From contig NC_133336.1 of assembly GCF_042186555.1 (NCBI RefSeq), forward strand, positions 36,216,838 through 36,280,837: a stretch of 64,000 bases of DNA, in the 5' to 3' direction. The stretch's first letter is position 1. Every line of letters begins with the position of its first letter. A program made the translations under genes and the position numbers. Source of the DNA: Aquarana catesbeiana. Taxonomy: Eukaryota > Chordata > Amphibia > Anura > Ranidae. The notes under the pieces were generated by a model. The model had not been told where the DNA came from. It ran no database searches and saw only the letters and a program-made list of their open reading frames with translations. Shown here one piece after another: positions 1-10,624 of the stretch.

Positions 1-5
1 TTAAA

Positions 6-1225
6 TGAATAGGTAAGAAAGAGGGGAGGGATTTTTACGGTGCAAATTAGTCAAATATAGAAAAGAAGGCTATATATTTTATCTCTTTTTCTTAAAAAGA
101 ACAATTTTATTGTTTACATTAAAAACAAACACATATGCCAGTTAATTATAACAATACACTTAAAACAACGTGGTCAAAAAATGGGGAATAACATGTAGGA
201 TATACACTGCAAATTCATAGGTGGTAGTTATTGCATACTAGCCCGACATGTTTCGCATTAGTCGCTTTATCAAGGGGTATGCAATTAAGTAGCAAGTCAT
301 CCAATACTTTTAATGATTCTACAAAGAGAAAAGGGATGGGGAAAGAAAGGGTTTTACATATAAGAAAACATTTTACAATAATAATATAACGTAAAAGACA
401 TAATGAGATATGTGTTGTCACTCCGAAGCATCCATAGAGGCTTACCCCCAACAAGATTGACCCTAGATGAACTCGTCAAAACCAGCGTGTACAGATGCAG
501 CCGAGCAAGACAGCAAGAGGGCTTGAATTGCAACCACAGGGAGCAGTAAGGAGAAGCTGTTATACAGATAGAAAGTATTCAATATTGGAGGGAGAATATC
601 ATTGTGCAAAGGGTTAATTGGACTTGTAGGAGGCATAGAATTTAAATAAATATCACTTACGCCAAAAAATAATTGCAGCTGCAACCAAAGAAGTGCAGTT
701 GAACAGCAGAAGTGGTGATTGCCAACAATAGATGGGTAAAATGTACGTTAGAACTGGGAAACAAAAAATAATGAAATTAGAGTGAAAATGGGAGGTGTTG
801 CCAATTTGTACAAAGGATGGAGGTAGATAATTAAAATTAAGGACATACTCCATAGAAAGGTGTTAAAAATGATGTTTTCAATCAACATCGTAATATGAAT
901 ATGCTCAGAGTATAAGGGTTTTAAATTAATAAAAAAAAAAAAAAAAAAAAAAGGGGATATATAGGTAAGATTAAGACTCAACCAGAGTTCAACAGGTATA
1001 CAGAAAACGAAGGCATCAGAGCATAGCTATGGAGTATGGAGCAAGGTATGGTGAACGCCACCAGTCACATTACCTGGCTTAGATCTTAGCTTGCATCCTC
1101 CGGCGCTGGCAGACATAGCTGTCAGATCAGCCGGTTTAAATACTGCTCCCCATCGAGACGGCGTGTGACGTTGCCAGCTCGATGCGGACGTGATGGCGCC
1201 ACTGCGCAGGCCCGAGGGACCGAAC
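6..1225 (-). repeat. Left (3') inverted arm of the Penelope-like element
   Basis: The reverse complement of this segment matches 3963-5184 almost base for base, including an A22-type homopolymer around 931-952. Only scattered substitutions are visible, mainly near the inner end (around 1165-1175 against 4013-4023). In the sense of the RT gene this is the 3' arm. It carries the hammerhead-like motif in sense orientation. Confidence 0.92.
231..284 (-). ncRNA. Hammerhead-ribozyme-like motif in the 3' arm
   Basis: On the minus strand the segments follow hammerhead order. Stem I strand UUGCAUACCCC is followed by core UUGAUAA (consensus CUGANGA), then a short GC-rich stem II, then GAAAC-AU-GUC with a minimal stem III. 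The returning stem I strand is GGG-CUAG-UAUGCAA. Stem I pairs as UUGCAUA/UAUGCAA plus CCC/GGG around an internal CUAG bulge. The tiny stem III and a stem I internal loop are typical of PLE hammerheads. Two core positions deviate (C to U and G to A), so activity is doubtful. Confidence 0.6.
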
Positions 1226-1847
1226 CTTGCCAAACTTCAATCCCCACAAATCACTGCGCTGGTGGAGGCAGCCGACATGCGCACTGCTGCGCAAGGTAGC
1301 TCCTCCCGCACAGCGATCGCGTAGGGACGAAGGAGGCGGGGAAGGGTTGCGATGGTAACCGGCAAGGGAGCTGGTTTGGAGGGGATGCACGGCGCGGAAT
1401 GGGCACATCAATAAGATGTGCCCCGGGCGTCCGTGTGGATGCGGCAGCCCCCCTACAGCTGTCATAGCGAGACTGGACTGGAGCGGCCTGACTGAGAGGG
1501 GTCAAAGGAGTAACCCGTCGAGTCGGAAGGACCACAAACCATCCGATCCCGATCGGTGCTGCTGAGGGACAACACATAATATATCAATCAAGTCATGAAT
1601 ACAATAAAGGACATAATTAAATGGAACATCATTAAACAACAGTTACAGATTTAACAAAGTTTGCAGAATAGAATGTAAAAATTGACTAACATGAGTACAT
1701 GTAAACAGCAAGTCATTTAATGAAAATGACATAAAGGGAGGGAGGGTGAAGGTATGGGAAGGGGAATTAGGGAAAATGGGTGAAGAGGTGGACGAGGATG
1801 GTGTCAGATGTGGGTTGGCATCAGGGAACATTGCATGAGCAGCTAGA
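1226..1847 (-). other. 3' noncoding region of the Penelope-like element
   Basis: This segment lies between the stop of the RT/endonuclease frame and the 3' arm. It has no convincing coding frame. Its first 350 bases (1226-1577) are GC-rich, while the rest is purine-rich on the plus strand. Confidence 0.6.
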
Positions 1848-4025
1848 TCAGAGGAAGGGTCTGTAACTAAGGCATTCATTAAAGCCTGGGAAATGGGTGG
1901 CTTGGAGACTGTAGATCCAGCGGGCTTCAAGCTGGAGGAGTGTCCGATCAACACTTCCCCCTCTTTCGTCCAGTGGTACATGCTCCAGAACATAGAACTT
2001 TATAGTTCTGGGATTGAAGTTATGATACAATCCTACATGCCTGGCAATGGCTGTGTCCATTTGTTTTTTCAAAATTGGCTTTATGTGGTCTCTAATTCGT
2101 TTATAAAGTGGTCGTTTCGTTTTACCCACATAAAATCCACCACAGATGCACTGAGCTAGATAGATTATGCCTGGAGTTTGACATGTAGCCCTAAATTTTA
2201 TTGAATACCACTGACCATTGGGAAGTAAAAATTGTGATGTACTTTCCACATAGGGACAAATATCACACCTGCCACATGGGGAGATACCTGTGTGGGAGGA
2301 GTTGTTGTTATTTAGGGTATCTTGAAAATGGCTGTAAACCAGACGGTCCTTCAATGACGGGGCACGTCTGTAGGTTATTTCAGGAAAGGAGTTGATATGT
2401 TTGCTGACTGCTGAGTCGGCAGACAAAAGGGGCCAAAATCTTGCTATGATATTTTTGATCTCTCTATGTTGGCTAGAGTATCGAGTGATCAATCTGACCG
2501 TGTCGGATTTTTTTGGGGGCTTCTTTGAAAATAATAAAGGGTCTCTGTTCTGTATTTTTACCTTGTTATATGCCCTTTTGAGACACGCATGGCTGTATCC
2601 TCGGGACAATAGCCTTTTGTATAGGTCTTTTGCTGCTAAGTGGAAATCAGTGTCCCTACTACAGTTGCGTCTTAAGCGCAAATACTGACTGTAGGGAATG
2701 CTCCTCAACAACGGGCCAGGGTGTGCACTAGCTGCGTGAAGGATAGTGTTCCCTGCCGAGGGTTTTCTGAAAAGTGACGAGTTTAGTTTACCATTGGTAT
2801 CGATTGAGATGGTGAGATCGAGGAAGTTAATTGCAGTTGTACTGTATTCCATGGTGAAACGTAAATTAAAATTGTTGACAGAGATCAATTCAAAGAATTC
2901 AAATAGTTCTCTTTCTGACCCAGACCAAAATAACAGAACGTCGTCTATGTATCGATACCAGGAGACGACCTTTTCCAATAAATGGGTCAGGTCGTCCCTG
3001 GAAAACAAATCTTTTTCCCACCCCCCCAGGTACAGGTTGGCATACGATGGGGCACATTTAGTCCCCATCGCAACCCCCTGCACCTGGAGGTAGTGGGAAG
3101 AATTGAACATGAAGACATTGTGTCTTAGTATGTAGTTGAGAAGTTCTAGGACAAAATCATTATATTTCTCAAACGAGGGACCTCTCTCTTGTAGATGGTT
3201 ACGTACGATTTCGATACCCTTATTATGGGGGATCGTATTGTAAAGACTTTCGATATCCAGTGCAACTAGATAGGTGCCTGGTGGGAGAGACATATCTTCG
3301 ATAGTTTTTAATAGGTCTATAGTGTCTTTAATGTAAGAGAAGAGGGAGGTGACGTGGGGATGTAAATAGTTGTCAACTAGACAGCTGGCATTTTCCGTAA
3401 GACACAGGCAGCCCGATATTATGGGGCGTCCTGGAGGGTCTACGATGGATTTATGTACCTTTGGTAAGGCGTAAAACGTGGGGATTCGTGGGTCCCTCAC
3501 ATTGAGGTAATCCCACGTATTCTTATCAATGATGCCTTTGTGGTATGCCCTAAAAATGATATTGTAGTATTCAGTGTTGAAATTTTGTATTAGGGTTTTG
3601 GAGATGGGGCGGTACCAATCTTGATTGGATAGAATTTTATTGCACATATTGATGTATTGAGATATTTCCATAATAACCAAATTCCCGCCTTTGTCGGCAG
3701 GTTTAATTATTATTTTTTGATTGGATTCAAGAGATCTAATGGCAGCTTTTTGGTTTGCGTTTAAATTAGGTGATGCAGAGGGGCGAAGGTTGGACTCTTC
3801 GATTGCTCGTGAGGTCTGTGTAACAAATGCCCAGATGTTGGGGTTCGTATTTAAAAGGGGAAAATTTTTTGACTTTGGTTTGTAGGACTGTGGGGGGGGG
3901 AAAGACACACCGGCGACCGACAGCTCCGGCAAATGTATATAACCAGAGGCGTCGTCGTCCGTGTGTTCGGTCCCTCGGGCCTGCGCAGTGGCGCCATCAC
4001 GTCCGCATCGAGCCGGCAACATCAC
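1848..4025 (-). CDS. Penelope-like reverse transcriptase with GIY-YIG endonuclease, intact 725 aa
   Basis: The protein copies element RNA at a nicked target site. An N-terminal region carries KPADKGG (108-114), a motif characteristic of PLE proteins. RT motif A is near D257 (LDIESLYNTIPH), motif B is GVAMGTKCAPS at about 316-328, and the catalytic box is YIDD at 359-362. A Cys cluster (CGRCDICPY, about 580) precedes the endonuclease domain. That domain has GIIYLAQCICGG at about 617 followed by FYVGKTKR, an arginine in LYKRIRDH and a C-terminal LEARWIYSL glutamate. The two cysteines between the GIY and YIG halves match the zinc-binding variant described for Neptune-like PLEs. There are no internal stops. 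The first 20 or so codons lie inside the 5' arm, so the true start may be further in. Confidence 0.92.
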   Translation of the reverse strand: MMLPARCGRDGATAQARGTEHTDDDASGYIHLPELSVAGVSFPPPQSYKPKSKNFPLLNTNPNIWAFVTQTSRAIEESNLRPSASPNLNANQKAAIRSLESNQKIIIKPADKGGNLVIMEISQYINMCNKILSNQDWYRPISKTLIQNFNTEYYNIIFRAYHKGIIDKNTWDYLNVRDPRIPTFYALPKVHKSIVDPPGRPIISGCLCLTENASCLVDNYLHPHVTSLFSYIKDTIDLLKTIEDMSLPPGTYLVALDIESLYNTIPHNKGIEIVRNHLQERGPSFEKYNDFVLELLNYILRHNVFMFNSSHYLQVQGVAMGTKCAPSYANLYLGGWEKDLFSRDDLTHLLEKVVSWYRYIDDVLLFWSGSERELFEFFELISVNNFNLRFTMEYSTTAINFLDLTISIDTNGKLNSSLFRKPSAGNTILHAASAHPGPLLRSIPYSQYLRLRRNCSRDTDFHLAAKDLYKRLLSRGYSHACLKRAYNKVKIQNRDPLLFSKKPPKKSDTVRLITRYSSQHREIKNIIARFWPLLSADSAVSKHINSFPEITYRRAPSLKDRLVYSHFQDTLNNNNSSHTGISPCGRCDICPYVESTSQFLLPNGQWYSIKFRATCQTPGIIYLAQCICGGFYVGKTKRPLYKRIRDHIKPILKKQMDTAIARHVGLYHNFNPRTIKFYVLEHVPLDERGGSVDRTLLQLEARWIYSLQATHFPGFNECLSYRPFL

Positions 4026-5184
4026 ACGCCGTCTCGATGGGGAGCAGTATTTAAACCGGCTGATCTGACAGCTATGTCTGCCAGCGCCGGAGGATGCAAG
4101 CTAAGATCTAAGCCAGGTAATGTGACTGGTGGCGTTCACCATACCTTGCTCCATACTCCATAGCTATGCTCTGATGCCTTCGTTTTCTGTATACCTGTTG
4201 AACTCTGGTTGAGTCTTAATCTTACCTATATATCCCCTTTTTTTTTTTTTTTTTTTTTTATTAATTTAAAACCCTTATACTCTGAGCATATTCATATTAC
4301 GATGTTGATTGAAAACATCATTTTTAACACCTTTCTATGGAGTATGTCCTTAATTTTAATTATCTACCTCCATCCTTTGTACAAATTGGCAACACCTCCC
4401 ATTTTCACTCTAATTTCATTATTTTTTGTTTCCCAGTTCTAACGTACATTTTACCCATCTATTGTTGGCAATCACCACTTCTGCTGTTCAACTGCACTTC
4501 TTTGGTTGCAGCTGCAATTATTTTTTGGCGTAAGTGATATTTATTTAAATTCTATGCCTCCTACAAGTCCAATTAACCCTTTGCACAATGATATTCTCCC
4601 TCCAATATTGAATACTTTCTATCTGTATAACAGCTTCTCCTTACTGCTCCCTGTGGTTGCAATTCAAGCCCTCTTGCTGTCTTGCTCGGCTGCATCTGTA
4701 CACGCTGGTTTTGACGAGTTCATCTAGGGTCAATCTTGTTGGGGGTAAGCCTCTATGGATGCTTCGGAGTGACAACACATATCTCATTATGTCTTTTACG
4801 TTATATTATTATTGTAAAATGTTTTCTTATATGTAAAACCCTTTCTTTCCCCATCCCTTTTCTCTTTGTAGAATCATTAAAAGTATTGGATGACTTGCTA
4901 CTTAATTGCATACCCCTTGATAAAGCGACTAATGCGAAACATGTCGGGCTAGTATGCAATAACTACCACCTATGAATTTGCAGTGTATATCCTACATGTT
5001 ATTCCCCATTTTTTGACCACGTTGTTTTAAGTGTATTGTTATAATTAACTGGCATATGTGTTTGTTTTTAATGTAAACAATAAAATTGTTCTTTTTAAGA
5101 AAAAGAGATAAAATATATAGCCTTCTTTTCTATATTTGACTAATTTGCACCGTAAAAATCCCTCCCCTCTTTCTTACCTATTCA
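3963..5184 (+). repeat. Right (5') inverted arm of the Penelope-like element
   Basis: This is the inverted copy of 6-1225. In element sense it is the 5' arm and should hold the promoter and 5' untranslated region. Its inner 60 bases overlap the start of the long ORF. The match to the left arm ends at 5184, which marks the element boundary. Confidence 0.92.
4906..4959 (+). ncRNA. Hammerhead-ribozyme-like motif in the 5' arm (antisense to the RT gene)
   Basis: This is the inverted copy of the motif at 231-284, read here on the plus strand: core UUGAUAA, then GAAAC-AU-GUC, with stem I strands UUGCAUA and UAUGCAA. It carries the same two deviations from the consensus core, so they predate or were copied between the arms. 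Confidence 0.6.
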
Positions 5185-5327
5185 AATTCTGCTTGGGATG
5201 TGGTGCCTACTCTGAGGGTGTTTCCCATTTCGGAACCAAAACTTGCAACTATTAGTGTTAAGTGTTGAATAACTGCATTGCTGTTAGCATTTCTGTAAAC
5301 AAAACACAGCTAATGTAATGGAAAAAG

Positions 5328-5918
5328 TTAAAAGTATAACTGTTAGTTTTGGATAGATTGGAGAGGGATTAGAACACCTGTCAGTTTTTATTTTTTTTGT
5401 TATTGCTGTCTGTGCCCCCCGTTGGGGAGATTCACCCTCTATTTATCCGGTTTACCATTATCATTGAAAGTGAAATAAAAAGGCAATCCCAAATTTTGGG
5501 TTGTCCCCAGAAAAGTAATAGAGGGGAAATCTTCCAATGGGAACACTACTTTTGGTGACTTGGAGATCCCCAAGGAATTCCCTTAAGAGGAGTTACGCCT
5601 AATTAAAAAAAAAAAAAAAAGTCAGCAGCTACAAATACTGCTGCTGCTGACTTTTAAAATAAGGACACTTACCTGTCCGGGGCGCCCGCGATGTCGGCAC
5701 CCGAAGCCGACCCGTCCCTCGGCTCTTGGGTGGAGGCGCCGTTGTCTTCGGTAAGGGAATCGGGAAGTGAAGCCTTGTGGCTTCTTGTTTGGCTATGGGA
5801 CGGGAAATCTCTGCAACTGGACACAAATGGTGAAAGAAAAACTGTCACAACTGTTATAACCCTCCCTTACTCTATCCAAAAATGAAAACAACACTTTTTG
5901 CCTTTAGTTCTGCTTTAA
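5328..5918. mobile_element. TTAA-bounded nonautonomous element
   Basis: Inverted ends share TTAAA, an imperfect stretch, and TTTTGGATAGA (5348-5358 against the complement near 5870-5881). The outer limits are TTAA at both sides. A short palindrome sits at 5622-5654 (GTCAGCAGCTAC pairing with its complement), and a similar motif recurs near 13955. There is no coding capacity. A second partial copy of the left end is seen near 23340-23430. TTAA target preference is known for piggyBac and Kolobok transposons; the superfamily here is undecided. Confidence 0.6.
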
Positions 5919-6945
5919 CCCTTTAGCTGCCAGAGCCGTTTTTGCGTTTATTTATTTATTTTTTGCACACGTTTAAAAAAATCACTTTAGGCCTGAAGAG
6001 TACACAAAACACACACATATTATATATTTTCTGAAAGCAGATACCCTATAGAACAAAATAGTGGTAGTTTCAATTTTTCATGTTGCATGATATTACCGCA
6101 AAGGTCAAGGAAACGCAACATTTCAGTAAAAAACACACTAACGTGAATTTTAGAGCAAACCAACGCAATAAATTACACACATTTTTGGTCAAATATAAAA
6201 GACGAGTTTGCACCAAGTAAATAGATACCCAACATGCCAAACCTTACATTTTTGCGTGCCCGTGAAATGGCGTCAAACTTCAGTACCCTATCATTTCAAT
6301 AGACAACGCTTCAAAAGCCCCGTAAAGATATCGGTTTAGTGTTACGGAGGAGGTCTTGTGTTAGAATTATTGCTCTCACTCCGGCGTGCACGGCGATATG
6401 TAACATGTGTATCGTAATCAACGATTTCATGCGTAGGCTTTAGGTTTATGTTTGTGCGTGTGTACATGTGGGGGCTCAAAATGGGGGGGGGGGGGGGATT
6501 TTATGTGCTTGGGTGTAACTTAATTTTTTTTGCAAAAAAAACCCATTTTTTTTTCTTAACTTTTTTTTCATCACATAGGGGACACCGAGAGCTTGACCCG
6601 GAGGTGACAGCAGAGATGTCACTTTCTGGGTCACAAGAAGAAGAGGAGGAGAGCGGACGTGTTTCTTCTCTTCTCCTTTCCCTCTGCCTGCTGACACCTG
6701 CCATGGAGCTCCTGGGTACACCAATAGGCAAACAGAGCCCGATAAGCGGCGGGGGGGAGCCCCGGTACCGGGGTGTGTGCGAGCGATCGGACGGCAGCAG
6801 AGCCGCCCAAATGCTCTCACCTGACAGGCGGGAGTCTGAATGTCAGTTTCACACACAATCCCAGTGGCTGCAGCCACTGGATTGTGTGCGATACCCCCTG
6901 CTGTTAGGTCTGTACGACATACGGACCTTGCGGCGAAAGGGTTAA
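5915..6945. mobile_element. TTAA-bounded nonautonomous element (TTAACCCTTT ends)
   Basis: It begins TTAACCCTTTAGCTGCC and ends with the complementary AAAGGGTTAA. The interior is AT-rich with a GC-rich right third and no gene. It shares its left TTAA with the preceding element, so one probably inserted at the boundary of the other. Internal blocks (around 6180-6400) resemble those at 31920-32200 and 53400-53700, which defines a common family. Confidence 0.7.
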
Positions 6946-6993
6946 GGGAAATCTGTGACCAGGCCAAGGACATTCAAGTACAGTATTTACATA

Positions 6994-9295
6994 CCCTATA
7001 TTGCCAAAAGTATTGGGACGCCTGCCTTTACACACACTTGAACTTTAATGGCATCCCAGTCTTTGTTCGTAGGGTTCAATATTGAGTTGGCCCACCCTTT
7101 GCAGCTATAACAGCTTCAACTCTTCTGGAAAGGCTGTCCACAAGGTTTAGGAGTGTGTCTATGGGAAGGTTTGAGCATTCTGCCAGAAGCGCATTTGTGA
7201 TATCAGGTACTGATGTTGAAGAGAAGGCTTGGCTCACAGTCTCCACTCTAATTCATCCCAAAGGTGTTCTATCAGGTTGAGGTCAGGACTCTGCAGGCCA
7301 GTCAAGTTCCTCCACCCCAAACTGCTCATCCATGCCTTTATGGACCTTGCTTTGTGCACTGGTGCACTGTCTCATTGGAACAGGAAGGGGCCATCCCCAA
7401 ACTGTTCCCACAAAGTTGGGAGCATGAAATTGTCCAAAATGTCTTGGTATGCTGACGCCTTAAGAGTTCCCTTCACTGGAACTAAGGGGCCAAGCCCAAC
7501 CCCTGAAAAACAGCCCCACCCCATAATCTCCCCTCCACCACTGATTTGGACCAGTACACAAAGCAAGGTCCATAAAGTCCAAATTTTGTGGACAGCCTTC
7601 CCAGAAGAGTTGAAGCTGTTATAGCTGCAAAGGGTGGGCCAACTCAATATTTAACCCTACGGACTAAGACTGGGATGCCATTAAAGAATTGAATACAAAG
7701 AGCTGCGCTTAGAACAGTAATTTAGGTGTGCTGCCTCCCTTAAAAAGCTTCCCTAGGGAATCTCTACTAACTAGAATTATATTAACAAGGGTTGTGGCGC
7801 TTCCTATGGGGTAATAGATGGGAGGGGTGGTTACCCAGATGGTTTCCCTCAATGGATCCCAATAGAGGTACCTGGTACCTACCAGGGAAAAAACTTAGTT
7901 ACCGTAAGGGTATATATGTCTGTGCCTACACACATACACATATATATCCACATGCACCCGTGTGTATCAGCAGATATAAATAAATAAATAGATAGGTAAT
8001 GTCTTCAAGGGGTCTGGCCTGAGGCCCTTAATACTGTGGTAAATCTGCACCATATACCACCACTATGTGAAAATATCTATACCATATATACGTAAACCTT
8101 ATATGCTCAACTGATCCAAAATAATTCAAACCATCAAAATAAACCTCTGCTCCCCGTGCAGAAAAAAGCACGTGTAAATATGAGTAAAGACTTTACATAT
8201 TATATCAAATTAGTGCAAATAAATGTATTATAATCAAATAAGTCCAAAGAAAACCAAGGTTAACAATTTTGCAGTAATTATAGTCCTTAAAGTGAAAAAA
8301 ACTTTTATGAAAAAACTTTTTTGTGAAAAAACTTGTTCAGATCCAATGTTTCAACAATTTCGTGACTTGAGTGCTCTTGGATAATTCCTGTGACTTTTGT
8401 GCACCCCCTTGCGGGTCCCCACTCACCAGATCCAACAGCCCCAAAAGGGGCGACCAGCATAGGATGTCTCAATCACGGTCTCCTCTCCGCGGCAGTTATG
8501 CGGGCTCCTCAAGGTGGTTTCCGTGCCGTTGATTTTCCCAATGGATTCCTCCAACCTCAGATGGAACAGGTTGCAAGGGGAGTTGCGATCCCAATATTCT
8601 CTCCCCCACCTTCCTACCGAGCATCCAGATAGTTTCCTACTATTGGGTTCAATGTTCGCAGTGGCTCCCTAAATTATGGGTTTCCTTATCTTTACAATTT
8701 TGGCCTTTTAGTCCCCTTGCAAACTGTTGAAACATTGGATCTGAACAACTTTAAGGACTATAATTACTGCAAAATTGTTAACCTTGGTTTTCTTTGGACT
8801 TATTTGATTATAATACGTTTATTTGCACTAATTTGATATAATATGTAAAGTCTTTGCTCATATTTACACATGCTTTTTTCTGCACGGGGAGCAGAGGTTT
8901 ATTTTGATGGTTTGAATTATTTTGGATCAGTAGAGCATATAAGGTTTACGTATATATGGTATAGATATTTTCACATAGTGGTGGTATATGGTGCAGATTT
9001 ACCACAGTATTAGGGGCCTCAGGCCAGACCCCTTGAAGACATTACCTATCTATTTATTTATTTATATCTGCTGATACACACGGGTGCATGTGGATATATA
9101 TGTGTATGTGTGTAGGCACAGACATATATACCCTTACGGTAACTAAGTTTTTTCCCTGGTAGGTACCAGGTACCTCTATTGGGATCCATTGAGGGAAACC
9201 ATCTGGGTAACCACCCCTCCCATCTAAGACTGGGATGCCATTAAATTTCATGTGCGTGTAAAGGCAGGTGTCCTAATACTTTTGGTAATATAGTG
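6994..9295. mobile_element. Tc1-like nonautonomous transposon, palindromic, with a nested insertion
   Basis: The left end contains TATTGCCAAAAGTATTGGGA and the right end is its imperfect complement, bounded by TA. The interior (7090-7660) is two opposed fragments of the 3' part of a Tc1 transposase gene, the same arrangement as the copy at 19462-20599. No intact transposase is present, so movement would have required a transposase supplied elsewhere. The right terminal repeat is split by the insertion at 7686-9223. Confidence 0.8.
7686..9223. mobile_element. Palindromic 1.5 kb insertion with 22-bp target duplication
   Basis: The 22 bases at 7664-7685 of the Tc1 right repeat recur exactly at 9224-9245, so this block was inserted there with a 22-bp duplication. 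Inside, 7816-8360 and about 8700-9224 are inverted copies around a unique 300-bp centre. No ORF of note is present. The long duplication argues against a cut-and-paste DNA transposon and suits target-primed retrotransposition; a nonautonomous Penelope-type element is one possibility. The left 130 bp lie outside the palindrome. Confidence 0.7.
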
Positions 9296-9297
9296 TA

Positions 9298-9778
9298 TGT
9301 ATGGGAAGCAGTGATTGAACAATACAAGCTCTCACCTACTTTTGTTTCTGCAGGCACCTTGGAAGTAATTCATCCTCAAAGTTCACAGCAGAAGCACTGC
9401 TGTGGACTCTCAACAGGAGCTGAGATTACCTCAGAAGCACCCATTCCAGGGCACCCGGCCTCTGTTACTATTAGAGATCAAAAGGGTGTTACGCTGTCAA
9501 GTCACTGTTGGGAGGGGTAGCAGAGTAATCAGAGCCCCTTACAGACCCCATTGAGGAGAATAATATGAACGATACAACACTTGCCCCCTATCTTACTATA
9601 CATGGATTACAGGGTTATTTAATAGTTGATGTGTATTGATAACTTTTGGAGAATGAAAATATTGTTTAGTTTAACTTTAAGACACACACAAATAACTGAC
9701 CCCCAAAAACAGCACATAGCTCATTTGAGATTAAATTTACACGGATCCCTCCCCCCACCACATAATTTATTTACTTAC
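9298..9778. other. Intronic sequence, nothing recognised
   Basis: This lies between the Tc1 derivative and the MDGA exon, within the next intron of the host gene on the minus strand. No ORF, repeat end or RNA gene is recognised. Confidence 0.5.
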
Positions 9779-9956
9779 CACTATACTTGATAATTCTAAT
9801 AGCCGAGTCTCCCTCTCCAAATCTGTTGATAGGCGTTAGGCGGATCTCATATGGTTCTGGCTTCACGAGTTTAGTTAGATTGTTTGTAATTAGCTCTCCC
9901 CTCTTAATATTTCCTTCCACTGAAATTTCAGTTTCCCACCAGCGCTGTTGCCCGGC
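9779..9956 (-). CDS. MDGA2: MDGA-family exon: second half of the fibronectin III domain
   Basis: Read on the minus strand, a pyrimidine-rich tract and ACAG acceptor precede 178 nt of open frame, followed by the donor GTAAGT. The peptide starts [11 protein letters not shown] and continues through [20 protein letters not shown], the C-terminal strands of a fibronectin III domain. It enters in phase 0 and leaves in phase 1, fitting the exon at 62809-62957. From family knowledge, MDGA1 and MDGA2 are GPI-anchored Ig/FNIII/MAM proteins that bind neuroligins and limit synapse formation. The choice of MDGA2 rests on residue similarity recalled from the family and on the very long intron; MDGA1 is not excluded. 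Confidence 0.8.
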
Positions 9957-10011
9957 CTGTCAAAATGAGACAAAAGAAAAAAAAGACAGAAAAAAATGAT
10001 ATGCTAAATGC

Positions 10012-10441
10012 TTAAAAGCGGTAGTAAACCGCACCAATTTTTTTTTTTAAACCCTGTAAAGTAAAGGCATAATGTGCTAGTATGCATTGCATACTAGCAC
10101 ATTATGAAATGCTTACCTTAGAACAAAGCCCTCCAGCGGTGCGCTGTCACTGCTGAGAGGACTCCGATCTTCACCCGGTTTTCCTTCCAGGTTCGCGTGC
10201 TCCGTCTGTCTGATTGGCCGTGCTGCAATGACGTCACTGACCGTGGCACGAGGCTCTAAAGGAATGCCATGGGTATGCCATCCTTTCAGAGCGCATGCGC
10301 CGGTGACGTCACTGTGAATATCTTCTAAACCATGGGAGTTTAGGAGATATTCACTGTGCCTACAGGTAAGGCTTATTATAGGCTTTATTATAGGCTTTCC
10401 TGTAGGTACAAGTGCAAAAAAAGAGTTTACTTCCACTTTAA
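10012..10441. mobile_element. TTAA-type MITE
   Basis: Left end TTAAAAGCGGTAGTAAACC and right end GTTTACTTCCACTTTAAA are imperfect inverted repeats bounded by TTAA-like sequence. A perfect 30-bp hairpin (GTGCTAGTATGC and its complement) lies at 10075-10104. The interior is GC-rich and noncoding. The element at 25036-25427 has related ends. Confidence 0.7.
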
Positions 10442-10624
10442 ACAGATGATGGTTTATGTCTGACACAAAGCACAGAAATCAAAGTTTACTGTACCCCATA
10501 ATGCAGAAAAGATATTCAAAATATTAACTTATTGGAGAAATGTATTCTCCAGTTTAAGTTGTAATTAGACATGTGCAGAACATAATAATGTGTTTAGTTT
10601 AGATTCGTTATTTACTTAAATTTG

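Larger units (their letters stand above)
6..5184 (-). mobile_element. Penelope-like retroelement, full length, with long inverted terminal arms
   Basis: A single long minus-strand frame encodes a reverse transcriptase plus a GIY-YIG endonuclease, the hallmark pair of Penelope-like elements (PLEs). It lies between two near-identical arms in inverted orientation (6-1225 and 3963-5184). In element sense the order is 5' arm, RT/endonuclease ORF, about 620 bp of 3' sequence, then 3' arm. PLEs are known to carry terminal repeats (pLTRs) in direct or inverted orientation, and to carry hammerhead ribozymes in them. The similarity of the arms and the intact frame suggest a young copy. Cysteines lying between the GIY and YIG motifs resemble the Neptune-type PLEs of vertebrates; that clade assignment is an inference. 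Confidence 0.9.

Noticed and set aside
1027..1577. Small ORFs near the inner end of the left Penelope arm
   Set aside because: They overlap on both strands in GC-rich noncoding arm sequence and match no known protein.
6448..6973. Overlapping 165-codon ORFs on both strands
   Set aside because: Both lie in the GC-rich part of a TTAA element with homopolymer runs; there is no similarity.
8335..8740. Hammerhead candidate in the 7686-9223 palindrome
   Set aside because: TTGAAACATTGGATC is suggestive, but the catalytic core is absent.
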